Of a stretch of 38,745 nucleotides of DNA, positions 23,101 through 31,068 are shown piece by piece; the stretch's first letter is position 1; each line of letters starts with the position of its first letter. A model generated the notes under the pieces. The model worked only from the letters and a program-made list of their open reading frames with translations. It was not told the DNA's origin and did not search any database. The stretch is from assembly GCA_023143455.1 (NCBI GenBank), contig JAGLHT010000018.1, forward strand, positions 1 through 38,745. The letters run 5' to 3'. The position numbers and the translations under genes were made by a program. The stretch comes from Desulfobacterales bacterium. Lineage in GTDB: Bacteria; Desulfobacterota; Desulfobacteria; Desulfobacterales; Desulfobacteraceae.

Positions 23101-24752
23101 TCGTTATGATTTGAGAAATTATTTCGTAATTGGGCACTATGCCAGGCAAGGTTTTTGTTTTTCTTCCTTGAGTCAAGATTAGTATTATCATTAATCTTAT
23201 TTAAGAAATTTGAGAGATCTGTTTTAAGTCCTTGTTTGCTGTTAGCAGAAAAAGCAGCAATTTGTATTGATTTGTTCCATGACACATGCTCTTTTGGCTG
23301 ACTGTATTCTTCTAAAACAACGTGAAAATTACTGCCCCCAAAGCCAAATGCACTCACCCCTGCTCTTCTTGGGTGGCTAGTAGAAGTATTCTGGGTATCC
23401 TGAATCCAAGGTTTTGAATTGGAATTAAGATAAAATGGAGAATTGTTAATATCTAGATCAGGGTCGGGCATATCAGCTTTTAAAGTAGGAAAATGAGTTT
23501 TATGGTAAAGAGATAAAGCAGTTTTAATAAGACCTGCTATACCGGCAGCAGCTTTTGTGTGCCCGATCATTGATTTTACTGATCCAAGGGAACATCTGGC
23601 AGAGTTTTCTTGGGTCCATGAATTTTTACTTGAAGATTTTTTCCCTGAGTCAGAAAGGAAATTTTTCAAAGCTTGAAATTCAATTTTGTCACCGACTTTG
23701 GTGCCGGTACCGTGTGCCTCAATTAATTCTACAGTGCAAGGGTCAATTAAAGCATTTTCGTATGCAGCTTTTAAAGCTCTTTGTTGCCCTTTGGAATCAG
23801 GTGCATAAATACCGCCTGAATTCCCATCGCTTGATGTCCCTATGCCTTTAATAACAGCATATATTCTGTCTTTGTCTTTTTGTGCATCTTTAAGGCGTTT
23901 TAAAACTATCATCCCAACGCCTTCGCCTAAAACAGTTCCGTCAGAATCTTTTGAAAATGGTCTTGCATCACTTGTGTGAGAGAGCACTCCGGTTTTGGAA
24001 AAGCACATGTGCATGAATATATCATTTAAGGCATCTACGCCGCCTGTTATTGACATATCACATTTGCCTTGAATAAGTTCCATTATAGCACTGTTTATTG
24101 CACTGAGTGAGCTTGCACATGCAGCATCAATAACACTGTTTGTGCCACCAAGGTCAAGTTTGTTGGCTATTCTGCCCGCAACCACATTTCCTAAAAGACC
24201 TGGGAAAGAATTTTCCTGCCATTCAGGATAACCTTTCTGGATCCTTGTAATAATTTCATCGCTTTTTTCCTCTGAAATACCAGACTCTTTTAAAGCATTT
24301 TTCCATAATGGGTGTCCAAGTCGCGCCCCTAAAGGGATTACAAGTTCTTGTGTCCCTGTGACACCAAGTATGATATTAGTTCTTTTTTTGTTGGGAAAGT
24401 TATCTTTTGTATTGTATCCAGCATCTTCCAGAGCCATTTCAGCAACTATTAGACCAAGCAACTGGGAAGTATCAGTGGCATTTATGTTATTTGGAGGGAT
24501 TCCATACTTAGATGGATCAAAAGATATAGCAGGAATAAATCCACCACGTTTACAGTATATGTGGTCAGACCGATTAGGGTCTTTATCGTAATAATCATTT
24601 ATTGCAAAATGCGTTTTTTCCGGAATATCTGTAATGGCATCTTTTTCATTAAAAAGTAATTGCCAATATTCTTCAAGTCCGTTTGCCTTTGGGAATATAC
24701 ATCCCATTCCTATTATGGCTACACAATTGTCTTGCTGTTTGCTTTGTCCCAT
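17178..24752 (-). CDS. PUFA-synthase-like iterative type I polyketide synthase
   Basis: A 2524-residue multidomain synthase. Order with approximate residues: ketosynthase 8-485 (Cys212 in DAACASS, EAHGTGT, SMIGHTKAAAG); malonyl-type acyltransferase 615-950 (GHSFGE with Ser715, AAFHS); two tandem acyl carrier proteins (LGIDSIKRVEI, phosphopantetheine serines 1166 and 1269); ketoreductase 1565-1785 (ITGGAKGVTA, Tyr in QSDYSMANE); a PKS-type dehydratase-like double hotdog 1860-2060 (His in SSHKINNNKVLP, Asp in LLDAAFQA); then two FabA-like hotdog dehydratases around 2140-2300 (WYFNANHSDTIPF) and 2350-2510 (EWFFNAHFYQDPVCPG). It resembles PfaA fused to the dehydratase part of PfaC, but lacks the second ketosynthase and chain-length-factor domains. 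The gene follows a PfaD-like reductase by 111 bases on the same strand, and the pair should make a long-chain lipid or polyene. No phosphopantetheinyl transferase is seen in the window. GAGGG lies 13 bases before the ATG. Confidence 0.92.
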   Translation of the reverse strand: MGQSKQQDNCVAIIGMGCIFPKANGLEEYWQLLFNEKDAITDIPEKTHFAINDYYDKDPNRSDHIYCKRGGFIPAISFDPSKYGIPPNNINATDTSQLLGLIVAEMALEDAGYNTKDNFPNKKRTNIILGVTGTQELVIPLGARLGHPLWKNALKESGISEEKSDEIITRIQKGYPEWQENSFPGLLGNVVAGRIANKLDLGGTNSVIDAACASSLSAINSAIMELIQGKCDMSITGGVDALNDIFMHMCFSKTGVLSHTSDARPFSKDSDGTVLGEGVGMIVLKRLKDAQKDKDRIYAVIKGIGTSSDGNSGGIYAPDSKGQQRALKAAYENALIDPCTVELIEAHGTGTKVGDKIEFQALKNFLSDSGKKSSSKNSWTQENSARCSLGSVKSMIGHTKAAAGIAGLIKTALSLYHKTHFPTLKADMPDPDLDINNSPFYLNSNSKPWIQDTQNTSTSHPRRAGVSAFGFGGSNFHVVLEEYSQPKEHVSWNKSIQIAAFSANSKQGLKTDLSNFLNKINDNTNLDSRKKNKNLAWHSAQLRNNFSNHNDLRLLIVIDKNNNAVDLVEKAIKLISTNTQNAESAISNPNIYFEESSKATQGKNCKLGFLFPGQGSQYTMMGRDLVSIFPEAMDAVTLAGVCFKSDHVQSKTHNNFKSLHDYIYPLPEYVQSNITSEQELRNTNIAQPALGAISLAMTKVLKRFNIKPDSTCGHSFGELCALNAAGRISDNTLLKLSVSRGRHMAEASKQSGDSGSMFAVKAPMDKIEQLLKENNLDLILANKNSYNQGVISGSTDEIDRAVKIFKNNKVRGIKLPVAAAFHSPLVENAAKPFANDLEQINFKKTEIPVMSNTKGTPYPTSTKETKEILGKQLLSPVNFIKNIESMHKSGVSTFIEIGPKTVLTGLVKSILKNEDINAISMDTSTGNKSEPGSGIVNLAHILANLASKGYDVDLTKWEDPCKKLVKNKMNVFITGANPKPIKCDLPPSKIIEHSQGNDMNKEPSIIKKKNSPSIEQKPSMIYEAMTLIQKGFESMQQLQSQTAKTHEKFLETQAEASRTLQSMMDQTKFFANNITAPYPTDNIEIQKPTQKIHVPIDKTPDKINTHTPEPETIVKRNESELTTKSASENVKEAENLVFSIVSKLTGFPEEMLEGDMDIESDLGIDSIKRVEIISELEKSLPSVSSLTPESMSSLRTLKEICDIIDNSNNSVAENNNPTEDIIKPESFKSTDSASQSIEILINTISNLTGFPVEMLEGDMNLESDLGIDSIKRVEILSTLEKELPQIGTISSDEIAGFKTIDAISAYLDNNLGQNSQKKQRSIPVQTDFPVEKKKSKKIQALSRQLPFLEQHPVDKIKFYNGSRLLISKQKKVYLTKDSSGIAKSFKDEFIKQGINADLIKVSHEKIPELRDAAGIVLIPDISKTNDSEKTSDFLKYSFKLIKKNAPYLTESASQKSAFFATVSFLGGGFGLNGKQIDDPVQGGLAGLCKTAGLEWKDILCKALDMPCSAEEVIENAENAVTLMMTHGSVEIGISEGLCNIPKLKTENISENIDEFTEPNFNSDDLFIITGGAKGVTAECAVEIAKSFSPKIMLIGRSENPVNEPYWIEDITSEPEIKKAILKNQFTDKTLKPVELEKAYKKLISNREIKKNIERIKNAGSSGSEVEYFSCDIKNKYQIVEIFKTIREKHGNITGIIHGAGILEDKLIIEKNYEKFCNVYDTKVSGLNSLIFASADDNLKCFIGFSSIAARTGNIGQSDYSMANEVLNKTLQKLSLENPDCKYLAMNWGPWDGGMVNKSLKKEFQKRNIDLIDKKAGALQLLAEMEAKNQTNVEIVIGASLFGKKEKQHSSLTQAFDYNLNSLSAKVLSSHKINNNKVLPFAIHLEWLAYAAEKNNPGLSFAGIDQMRLLKGISFSKETIEISVKTRKCKKTEMGFETEANVFSKLQDTDNTFLNSAGTALLKDSLSNPPILSASSSLDLIPYSLSVDEIYKSVLFHGEGLHAIKSITGCSIKGIEVTASKAPSPDKWFENHPSRKWVFDPMLLDAAFQAAILWTYENKKQVCLPSYIANFRLYNSFEKSDGDVRIRFTVNETSKNKIKGYFIFLDSKNTILASISGFEAINDPSLLKKFKKTKDIIPREKILAFAEGNPSDAFGEKYKIFDNERQMARLPRPPYFFMDRVIKIDHIQWEMNSGGWIEAEFDVPADGWYFNANHSDTIPFCILLEIALQPCGWLAAWAGSALQSNDRLFFRNLGGKAQILKNIHRKIGTIKMRSRMTDVSKAGGMIIQDFDIEVLKNNELIYKGSTNFGFFTSQSLSNQIGLKKNKFHTYECDTLLLDISKEVLFEGNAPLTPTDKNLGENKGMPSTALCMIDKIKQFSFKGGLYNKGYIKGIKTVNPDEWFFNAHFYQDPVCPGSLGVESFLQLLKFYALQKWQFAPKDFRIEETLNTVHEWKYRGQIIPSNKQIEICAHIKKVIDGDQPQIIADGALSVDGTCIYEMQDFAVTLIKNTSSKLIEKIKQENAKR

Positions 24753-24784
24753 AAATAAAAAATTTCCCTCTAAAAAATAAAAGC

Positions 24785-24796
24785 ATTGTTAACAAT
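24785..24796. repeat. 12-base palindrome between pfaD-like gene and synthase gene
   Basis: ATTGTTAACAAT is a perfect 12-base palindrome in the 111-base gap between the PfaD-like gene and the synthase, about 33 bases before the synthase start. Its TTGTTAACAA core recurs at 17089-17098. A dimeric repressor could bind here and tune the synthase separately from the reductase. There is no direct evidence. Confidence 0.35.
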
Positions 24797-24863
24797 ATAT
24801 ATTTTTACAGGAAAATCGAGTAAATTGCATTGGTTGGAGAATGGTTTGACAATAATTTTACAT

Positions 24864-26456
24864 TTATAGAGAGATCATCTTTTTAAGTTCGTTGATTGGA
24901 ACAGGTGAAAAAGAAAGATCATTGGAAGGAAGGTCAATATTTTGATTTTTCAACCATGATACTCTTATACAGGTAGAAGCTCCAAAAAGAATGTTTAGAG
25001 CTATCTCTGCAACACTTCTATTCTCATAGCTTTCAAGAAATGTTCCATTGACCCACTGGTTAAATGCTCCAATAGCAGGACCACACCAAATTTGGTAATC
25101 AATTGATCTTTTGGCATCACCTGAAATTGCCCATTTAGAAGAAAGTCCCAAGTATGATCTAAAAACAAGCGCCATTTTATGCTTTGGATCGGTTTCGGCT
25201 CTTTTAATCTCTTTTAAGTTTTGAGTCCTTTTAAAAAACTTTTTTGTCTCAAGCCATTTTTCATCAAAGCTTGCCATAAGAAATTTTTCTTCTATCTGAT
25301 TTTTATCTTTTTGGGGGATTTGATCAAAATTCTGATAATTTTTGTAAAGATTATAAAGTTTATCAGCTCTTATGGCAAACATTGTACCTCGTTTTAAGAC
25401 CTGTACTTTTGCACCGATTTCAAACATATCAGCTGCTGGTGCCATTGCAATATCAGCTTGCTGAGCTTGTTCCAGCATTTTCTTTGCCTGCTGGGAAATA
25501 TCTGCTTCAATGCAGGGTTGATTTATTGATCCTGTAAGGATATACCCCGCTCCCATTTGAAATGCCGCAGCAGCAGATTCTGGTGTTGAAATACCTCCTG
25601 CAAGTCCAACACAAAGCTTGTCAGCAAAATTAAATTTGTTTGAAAGTTCATTTTTAAGTGACAACATTATTGGAAGAAGTGTAAGAGCAGGTCTGTTGTC
25701 TGTGTGTCCTCCTGAATCGGCTTCTGCGGTGATATCCTGTGCCATGGGGATCTGCTTTGATAGTTTTGCTTCTTTCTCTGTTATAAGACCTTTTTCTAGA
25801 AGATGGTTTACTAGTTTTTCAGGAGGGGGAGAGAAAAACTCTCGTGCAACCTCAACTCTTGAGACCTTAGCTATGATTTTATTCGGAGCTACAACCTTAC
25901 CATCTAAATCCTGGCATAATCCTTTAATACGATAATAAACAAGTGGGAGTGTTATTCGCATGAAAGCTGCAGCACTTATAAGATTAATATTATGTTTTAA
26001 ATAAAGGTTTGCAACTGCCATTTCATGGTCAGGATCATTGGGTGAATGGATTAAGTTAAATCCAAAAGTTTTTGATTTTAAAGTATCTTTTAATTCAAAA
26101 ATTGCATCTTCTATTTTATCAAGAGAAAGCCCTCCTGCGCCAAAGAAACCAGTCATTCCATTATTTGTCATGACCTGGACCAATTTAACTGAGCTTATTC
26201 CATTTGCCATTGCTCCTGCAATATATGCATATTTGAGATTATGCCTTTTTTTGAAATCTTTATCTCCAAGGTTTTCCGGAAGAAGAGGAGGAACATATGC
26301 TTTAATCTGATATTCGGTGTTTTTATTATTTTTATTTACAATGTAGATAGGCTGAGCAATTTTGAGAATATGCTCTTTAATTTTGTTAATATCTTTTACT
26401 ATATTATCCTTGTCATAGTCTATAAAGAATTTGAGCGTTTTAATTTTTTCTGTCAT
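24864..26456 (-). CDS. pfaD: PfaD-like enoyl reductase (2-nitropropane dioxygenase fold)
   Basis: A 530-residue FMN-dependent TIM-barrel protein of the PfaD family, the trans-acting enoyl reductase of PUFA and related polyketide synthases. Typical segments are AYIAGAMANGISSVKLVQVM, TGFFGAGGLSLDKIE, QDITAEADSGGHTDNRP (flavin and active-site region with the His), VGLAGGISTPESAAAAFQMG and YILTGSINQ. The C-terminal ~150 residues (MASFDEKWLETKKFF onward) also match the family. It is encoded upstream of the large synthase on the same strand, so it should reduce selected double bonds in the growing chain and help set the saturation pattern. The symbol is by family; orthology to the Shewanella/Photobacterium gene is not proven. 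The ribosome binding site is weak. Confidence 0.88.
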   Translation of the reverse strand: MTEKIKTLKFFIDYDKDNIVKDINKIKEHILKIAQPIYIVNKNNKNTEYQIKAYVPPLLPENLGDKDFKKRHNLKYAYIAGAMANGISSVKLVQVMTNNGMTGFFGAGGLSLDKIEDAIFELKDTLKSKTFGFNLIHSPNDPDHEMAVANLYLKHNINLISAAAFMRITLPLVYYRIKGLCQDLDGKVVAPNKIIAKVSRVEVAREFFSPPPEKLVNHLLEKGLITEKEAKLSKQIPMAQDITAEADSGGHTDNRPALTLLPIMLSLKNELSNKFNFADKLCVGLAGGISTPESAAAAFQMGAGYILTGSINQPCIEADISQQAKKMLEQAQQADIAMAPAADMFEIGAKVQVLKRGTMFAIRADKLYNLYKNYQNFDQIPQKDKNQIEEKFLMASFDEKWLETKKFFKRTQNLKEIKRAETDPKHKMALVFRSYLGLSSKWAISGDAKRSIDYQIWCGPAIGAFNQWVNGTFLESYENRSVAEIALNILFGASTCIRVSWLKNQNIDLPSNDLSFSPVPINELKKMISL

Positions 26457-26633
26457 AATGCCATATCTTTCATAAATTAAAAATAAAATCTTTTATCACA
26501 AAAAGAACTTAAGAATCAATGTCTTTACTTCTATTAACATTATCCTAGACAATTTTGTATTTTATAAAGACCTCAGTGGAAGAAGTCTGAACTTTTAGAG
26601 TCTCAGTAATATTTGAGAAATTATATATTTTTC

Positions 26634-26669
26634 AAACCCAAAGCCCTGTAAAAACAGGGCTTTGGGTTT
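26634..26669 (-). terminator. intrinsic terminator after the AGCS symporter
   Basis: A perfect 15-base stem AAACCCAAAGCCCTG (26634-26648) and CAGGGCTTTGGGTTT (26655-26669) with a 6-base loop lies 12 bases beyond the symporter stop on the minus strand. On that strand it ends in TTT and is followed by a T/A-rich stretch. It separates the symporter from the PfaD-like gene, so the latter needs its own promoter in 26457-26633. Confidence 0.8.
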
Positions 26670-26681
26670 TGTTATCATAAT

Positions 26682-28052
26682 TTACTTTTCAGCAGGGTAT
26701 TGATCAGGGTAAACCCGAGTTGGGTCGTTGAAATATTTTTTTGTTTCGCGGAAAATTACAGGGCTTAAGAAAACAACACCAACAAGGTTAGGCCAAATCA
26801 TCAGAGCATTCATACAGTCACTGATTGCCCAGACAGTAGGGAGTTCTAACGCAGCTCCTACTGGGAGAAGCAGACAATATAAAAATCTGTAAGGAATAAC
26901 AAATTTTTCTCCTACAAGGTAAGAGACACATCTGTCACCATAATACGACCAGGTTATGATAGTGGAGAGAGCAAAGAAGATAATGCCGATCGCAACTGTG
27001 AGACTTCCAGGTCCTGGAAGTCCCATTTCAAATGCTTTTGCAGTTAGAACTGCTCCTGTTGCTCCTGTGGTATAAGCACCAGTAAGGATAATTACGAGTG
27101 CTGTCATTGTGCAAACAACAATTGTGTCGATAAATGGCCCAAGCATTGCTACAAGACCCTCACGCACAGGTTCTTTGGTTTTAGCTGCACCATGGGCAAT
27201 AGGAGAGCTACCTAAACCAGCTTCATTTGAGAAAACCCCCCTGGCAACACCAAATCTGATTGTTGAAGCCAATGCAGCGCCGGTGAAACCACCTGTTGCT
27301 GCGGTGCCGGAAAAAGCATCATGAAAAATTATACTAAAAGCAAGTCCTACTTGATCAATGTTTAAATAAATAAGATATAGTGCAGCAACTATGTAATACA
27401 AGGCCATAATAGGTACCATTTTACTTGCTACCTGAGCAATGCGTTTGATACCGCCAATAATAACAAGGAACACAAGGAACGCCATAACAAGGCCAGTAGC
27501 TAATTTAGGGACAGCAAAATATGCGGCACTAGTTTCGGCAACGGAATTTGACTGAACCATGTTACCAATGCCAAGGGATGCAATGGCTGCAAAAAGTGCA
27601 AACAATATACCCAGCCATTTTTGTTTCAGTCCTCTTTCAAGATAGTACATGGGACCCGCACTAACTGTTCCATTTTTATTGATAATACGGTATTTAAGGG
27701 AAAGCAGGCACTCACCGTATTTTAGTCCCATACCAAGAATAGCTGTAAGCCACATCCATACAATAGCACCGGGTCCACCCATTGCTATTGCAGTACCAAC
27801 ACCCGCAATGTTTCCAACTCCAATAGTAGCGGAGAGAGAGGCATTCAGGGCTTGAAAGTGAGAGATTTCTCCTGGATCATCCGGGTCATCAAATTTACCT
27901 GAAATCAGGGATAAGCTATAACCGAATTTACGTAGCTGGATAAAGGCTGTTGCCACAGAGATGAATAATCCAGCACCAACAAGAAGCAAGATTGTAGGAC
28001 CTCCCCATAATGCGTCACGAATGGTTAGGACAACCTGGTGGAACTCTTGCAT
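26682..28052 (-). CDS. sodium/amino acid symporter, AGCS family (AlsT-like)
   Basis: A 456-residue, roughly 11-helix membrane transporter of the alanine or glycine:cation symporter family, which brings in small amino acids with sodium. Marks are FGYSLSLISGKFDDPDDPGE, the signature ALNASLSATIGVGNIAGVGT, GPMYYLERGL and RGVFSNEAGLGSSPIAHGAA. The start at 28052 is preferred over 28082 because AAGGGAGG lies 6 bases upstream; the longer version would add ten atypical residues. It is a single gene, closed by a strong terminator and divergent from the radical SAM gene. The AT-rich gap 28053-28289 should hold both promoters. The exact amino acid is not readable. Confidence 0.92.
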   Translation of the reverse strand: MQEFHQVVLTIRDALWGGPTILLLVGAGLFISVATAFIQLRKFGYSLSLISGKFDDPDDPGEISHFQALNASLSATIGVGNIAGVGTAIAMGGPGAIVWMWLTAILGMGLKYGECLLSLKYRIINKNGTVSAGPMYYLERGLKQKWLGILFALFAAIASLGIGNMVQSNSVAETSAAYFAVPKLATGLVMAFLVFLVIIGGIKRIAQVASKMVPIMALYYIVAALYLIYLNIDQVGLAFSIIFHDAFSGTAATGGFTGAALASTIRFGVARGVFSNEAGLGSSPIAHGAAKTKEPVREGLVAMLGPFIDTIVVCTMTALVIILTGAYTTGATGAVLTAKAFEMGLPGPGSLTVAIGIIFFALSTIITWSYYGDRCVSYLVGEKFVIPYRFLYCLLLPVGAALELPTVWAISDCMNALMIWPNLVGVVFLSPVIFRETKKYFNDPTRVYPDQYPAEK

Positions 28053-28289
28053 TAAAACCTCCCTTAAATGATTCTGAATCAAACAGAATATTATTTATTA
28101 TAAACGGATTATAATAACTCTCCTTTAAAGTCAAGGATAAAAGGAGTAAAAGGGGTAGTGTGTTGCAATAAAACAAAAGTGTATTTATATACAATTATGA
28201 ATGAGTTAGGTAAAAGAATTGAAATAAAAACAAGGCAATTGTATATTCAAAATTTTACTAATCAATATTTGATGAGGTTGTAAATAAGT

Positions 28290-29807
28290 ATGATTTTAAT
28301 TTTCCCTCCTATAGTAAAACCATGTGAACCTCCAGGGGGCTTGGCTCTTCTTTCCGGAGCCCTCAAAAAACATAATATAGACCATAAAGTTTACGATGCA
28401 AATATTGAAGGGCTATTATTCCTGATAAATTCTGATATTAAGCCTGAGTCAAGCTGGACAAAAAGAGCTCTTTCACACAGACAGGAGAATATTGAGAATT
28501 TAAAAAATTATTCTGGATATCAAAACCTTGACAGGTATAAACAAAAGCTTTTTGATACAAATAGGCTTTTAAATGAAGCACTTTTGTCAAAACGCTTTAA
28601 ATTCACTCTTGCTGATTTCAAGGATGAACAGCTCTCTCCTGTGAAAAGCAAAGATCTATTATTTGCTGCAAAAAATTTTAAAGAGAACCCTTTTTATAAT
28701 TATTTTGAAACTTGTCTAAAAAAACGAATTCAAGGCTCTGATTCTGATTATGTTGGTATTTCACTTTGTTATTTAAGCCAGGCTTTTACTAGTTTTGCCC
28801 TTGCAGGATGGATTAAGCATAATTTTAAAAATAAGAAATTAATTTTTGGTGGAGGACTGATTTCAACCTGGATGAGCATGCCAAACTTTAAGAATCCTTT
28901 TTTAAATTTGGTTGATATCCTTGTAAAAGGGGAGGGTGAAGAAGCAATCTTATCTGCCTGCAATGTAAAAGAAAATTGTACGGACCGATATTCTCCAAAT
29001 TTCGATTTTGTTCAATGGGATTCATATATGGCGCCTGGTAGGATTCTTCCCTTTAGTAGTTCCAGGGGATGCTATTGGCGAAAATGCAAATTTTGTCCTG
29101 AAAAGGCTGAAAAAACACAATTTAAACCTGTGAAAATTTCAGAAGCAATAAAAGATCTTAAGGATCTTTCGATAAAATACAAACAGGATTATGTGCATTT
29201 CATTGATAATGCAATCTCTCCATCATTAATGAAAGCCCTTGCAAAAAACGAGTCAAAAAGTGAAATGCCTTTTTTATGGTATGGATTTGCAAGAATTAGA
29301 AAAGAACTTCAGAGTCTTGATTATTTAAAAGCATTAAAGAGATCAGGTTGTGCTATGCTTAATCTTGGACTCGAGTCCGGAGACCAGGCTGTTTTAGACA
29401 AGATGACAAAGGGTATTAATTTGGAGGTTGCATCCAATGTTCTTAAAGCTTGCAAAAAAGCCGGAATAAAAACCTATGTGTATCTTCTTTTTGGTACACC
29501 TCAGGAAACAGAGGAATCTGCCGAAAAGACACTTGCTTATATTTTGAGCCATGCTCCTTTTATCGATTTTATGAATCTTGCAATATTTAATCTACCAAGG
29601 TTTAGTGAAGAAGCAGAACATCTCAGAGTGAGTCAATTTTATGAAGGAGATTTGTCTTTGTATTACAATTTTGAGCATCCCCATGATTGGAACAGGAAAA
29701 ATGTAAGAGAGTTTCTTTTTAAAAAATTTAAAAAAAACCCTTTGTTAGCACCCATAGTGTTAAAGAATCCTCCATTTTTCACTTCCAACCATGCAATGTT
29801 TTTTTAA
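28290..29807 (+). CDS. B12-binding-type radical SAM protein with CX4CX2C cluster motif
   Basis: A 505-residue protein with the layout of cobalamin-dependent radical SAM enzymes. An N-terminal Rossmann-like part (MILIFPPIVKPCEPPGGLAL; VGISLCYLSQAFTSFALAGW; KLIFGGGLIS) is followed by a radical SAM barrel (SSRGCYWRKCKFC; VHFIDNAISP; MLNLGLESGDQAVLDKM; YVYLLFGTPQETEESAEKTL). The cluster cysteines are spaced CX4CX2C, not the canonical CX3CX2C. The N-terminal domain lacks the DxHxxG cobalamin lower-ligand motif that I would expect, so it may not bind B12 in the usual base-off manner. It precedes cinA by 19 bases and may be co-transcribed. The reaction is unknown: methylation, a rearrangement or a RiPP/lipid modification are all possible. 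Confidence 0.75.
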   Translation: MILIFPPIVKPCEPPGGLALLSGALKKHNIDHKVYDANIEGLLFLINSDIKPESSWTKRALSHRQENIENLKNYSGYQNLDRYKQKLFDTNRLLNEALLSKRFKFTLADFKDEQLSPVKSKDLLFAAKNFKENPFYNYFETCLKKRIQGSDSDYVGISLCYLSQAFTSFALAGWIKHNFKNKKLIFGGGLISTWMSMPNFKNPFLNLVDILVKGEGEEAILSACNVKENCTDRYSPNFDFVQWDSYMAPGRILPFSSSRGCYWRKCKFCPEKAEKTQFKPVKISEAIKDLKDLSIKYKQDYVHFIDNAISPSLMKALAKNESKSEMPFLWYGFARIRKELQSLDYLKALKRSGCAMLNLGLESGDQAVLDKMTKGINLEVASNVLKACKKAGIKTYVYLLFGTPQETEESAEKTLAYILSHAPFIDFMNLAIFNLPRFSEEAEHLRVSQFYEGDLSLYYNFEHPHDWNRKNVREFLFKKFKKNPLLAPIVLKNPPFFTSNHAMFF

Positions 29808-29826
29808 ATTCCCAGGAGAAGTCTAA

Positions 29827-31068
29827 ATGATAGTAGAAATAGTTTCCACAGGAGACGAACTGATAACAGGCAGTATAGTAGACACAAATGCATCATATAT
29901 TGCTTCAAAATTTCTAGAAACAGGGATTTTAGTAAAAAGATTCAGTCTTGTTGGTGATGACAGAAAAGAAATTCAAATAGTATTAAAAGAGATATCAACA
30001 CGTGCCGACATTGTTATTGTTACAGGTGGACTCGGTCCTACAAAAGATGATCTTACAGCAGAAATAGCAGCAATGGTTTCAAACGATAAGCTAATACTGA
30101 GTAAAGAAGCGTTATCTGATATGGAAGCTTTTTTTAAACAAAAAAATTTCAAAATGTCTGAAACCAATAAGAAGCAGGCATATTTCCCATCCAAAGCAGT
30201 AATACTAAAAAATGCTTGCGGTACCGCTCCTGGTTTTTATATGAATTATGGGAAATCTATTTTTTATTTTTTACCAGGAGTTCCCTTTGAAATGAAGGAA
30301 ATGTTTAAAAAAAGGGTTTTGCCTGATATCTGTGGAAAATTTGAAGTTTCTCAAAGATTAAAAAGTAAATTCACACTTTTCGGTGTGCCTGAGTCTAAAG
30401 CTGCACAGAACCTTGAAGGGTTTGAAGAAAAATTCCCCATGTTACAATTGGGATTCAGAGCTGCTTTTCCAATTATTGAGATTAAACTTTCATCTCCGGC
30501 AATATCTGATGATGTGAAGGTAAGAGAGAGTTTTAGTAAGGCACATAATTGGGCTTTGTCTAAGTTCGTTGCAGCAAATGTAGTTTCAGATAAAGGACTT
30601 TCAATGGAAGAGGAAGTTGCTCGCCTTTTAATAGAAAAGCAAAAGACTATTGCAGTTGCTGAGAGCTGCACCGGAGGTCTTATTTCAAGCTTGCTTACTG
30701 ATGTGCCTGGAAGCTCAGCTTATTTTTTATTTTCAGCTATTACATATTCTAATGAGGCAAAGATCAATATACTTAATGTAAATCAAAGTACAATTATTAA
30801 ACATGGAGCTGTGCATCAGAACACAGCAGAAGAAATGGCAAAAGGTGTAATGGAAAAAGCAGGAGCAGATTTTGGAATCTCAACATCCGGGATTGCAGGT
30901 CCGACAGGAGGGACTGATGAAAAACCGGTTGGCACAATATGTATTGGATTTGCAAAAAAAGGTTATTCAACAGCAAAAACATATTGTTTAAATTTTAATG
31001 ACAGAACAAGAAATAAAAAAGTATTTGCTGCAACATGCTTGAATACACTTAGAAAAGAGTTGCTTTAA
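29827..31068 (+). CDS. cinA: CinA-like protein / NMN amidohydrolase
   Basis: A 413-residue protein of the full two-domain CinA type. Residues 1-170 form the COG1058 molybdopterin-binding-like domain (IVSTGDELITGSIVDTNASY, VTGGLGPTKDDLTAE), linked to ADP-ribose pyrophosphatase activity in some members. Residues 255-413 form the C-terminal NMN deamidase domain (AVAESCTGGLISSLLTDVPG, GISTSGIAGPTGGTDEKPVG). It recycles nicotinamide mononucleotide to NaMN in the pyridine nucleotide cycle. CAGGAGAAG precedes the ATG. The 3' end overlaps the convergent hydrolase gene by 20 bases. It appears intact and ordinary. Confidence 0.93.
   Translation: MIVEIVSTGDELITGSIVDTNASYIASKFLETGILVKRFSLVGDDRKEIQIVLKEISTRADIVIVTGGLGPTKDDLTAEIAAMVSNDKLILSKEALSDMEAFFKQKNFKMSETNKKQAYFPSKAVILKNACGTAPGFYMNYGKSIFYFLPGVPFEMKEMFKKRVLPDICGKFEVSQRLKSKFTLFGVPESKAAQNLEGFEEKFPMLQLGFRAAFPIIEIKLSSPAISDDVKVRESFSKAHNWALSKFVAANVVSDKGLSMEEEVARLLIEKQKTIAVAESCTGGLISSLLTDVPGSSAYFLFSAITYSNEAKINILNVNQSTIIKHGAVHQNTAEEMAKGVMEKAGADFGISTSGIAGPTGGTDEKPVGTICIGFAKKGYSTAKTYCLNFNDRTRNKKVFAATCLNTLRKELL

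Noticed and set aside
17178-24752. Many plus-strand frames of 60-230 codons opposite the synthase
   Set aside because: They lie wholly within a gene with complete domain homology and lack recognisable families or ribosome binding sites. They are antisense shadows.
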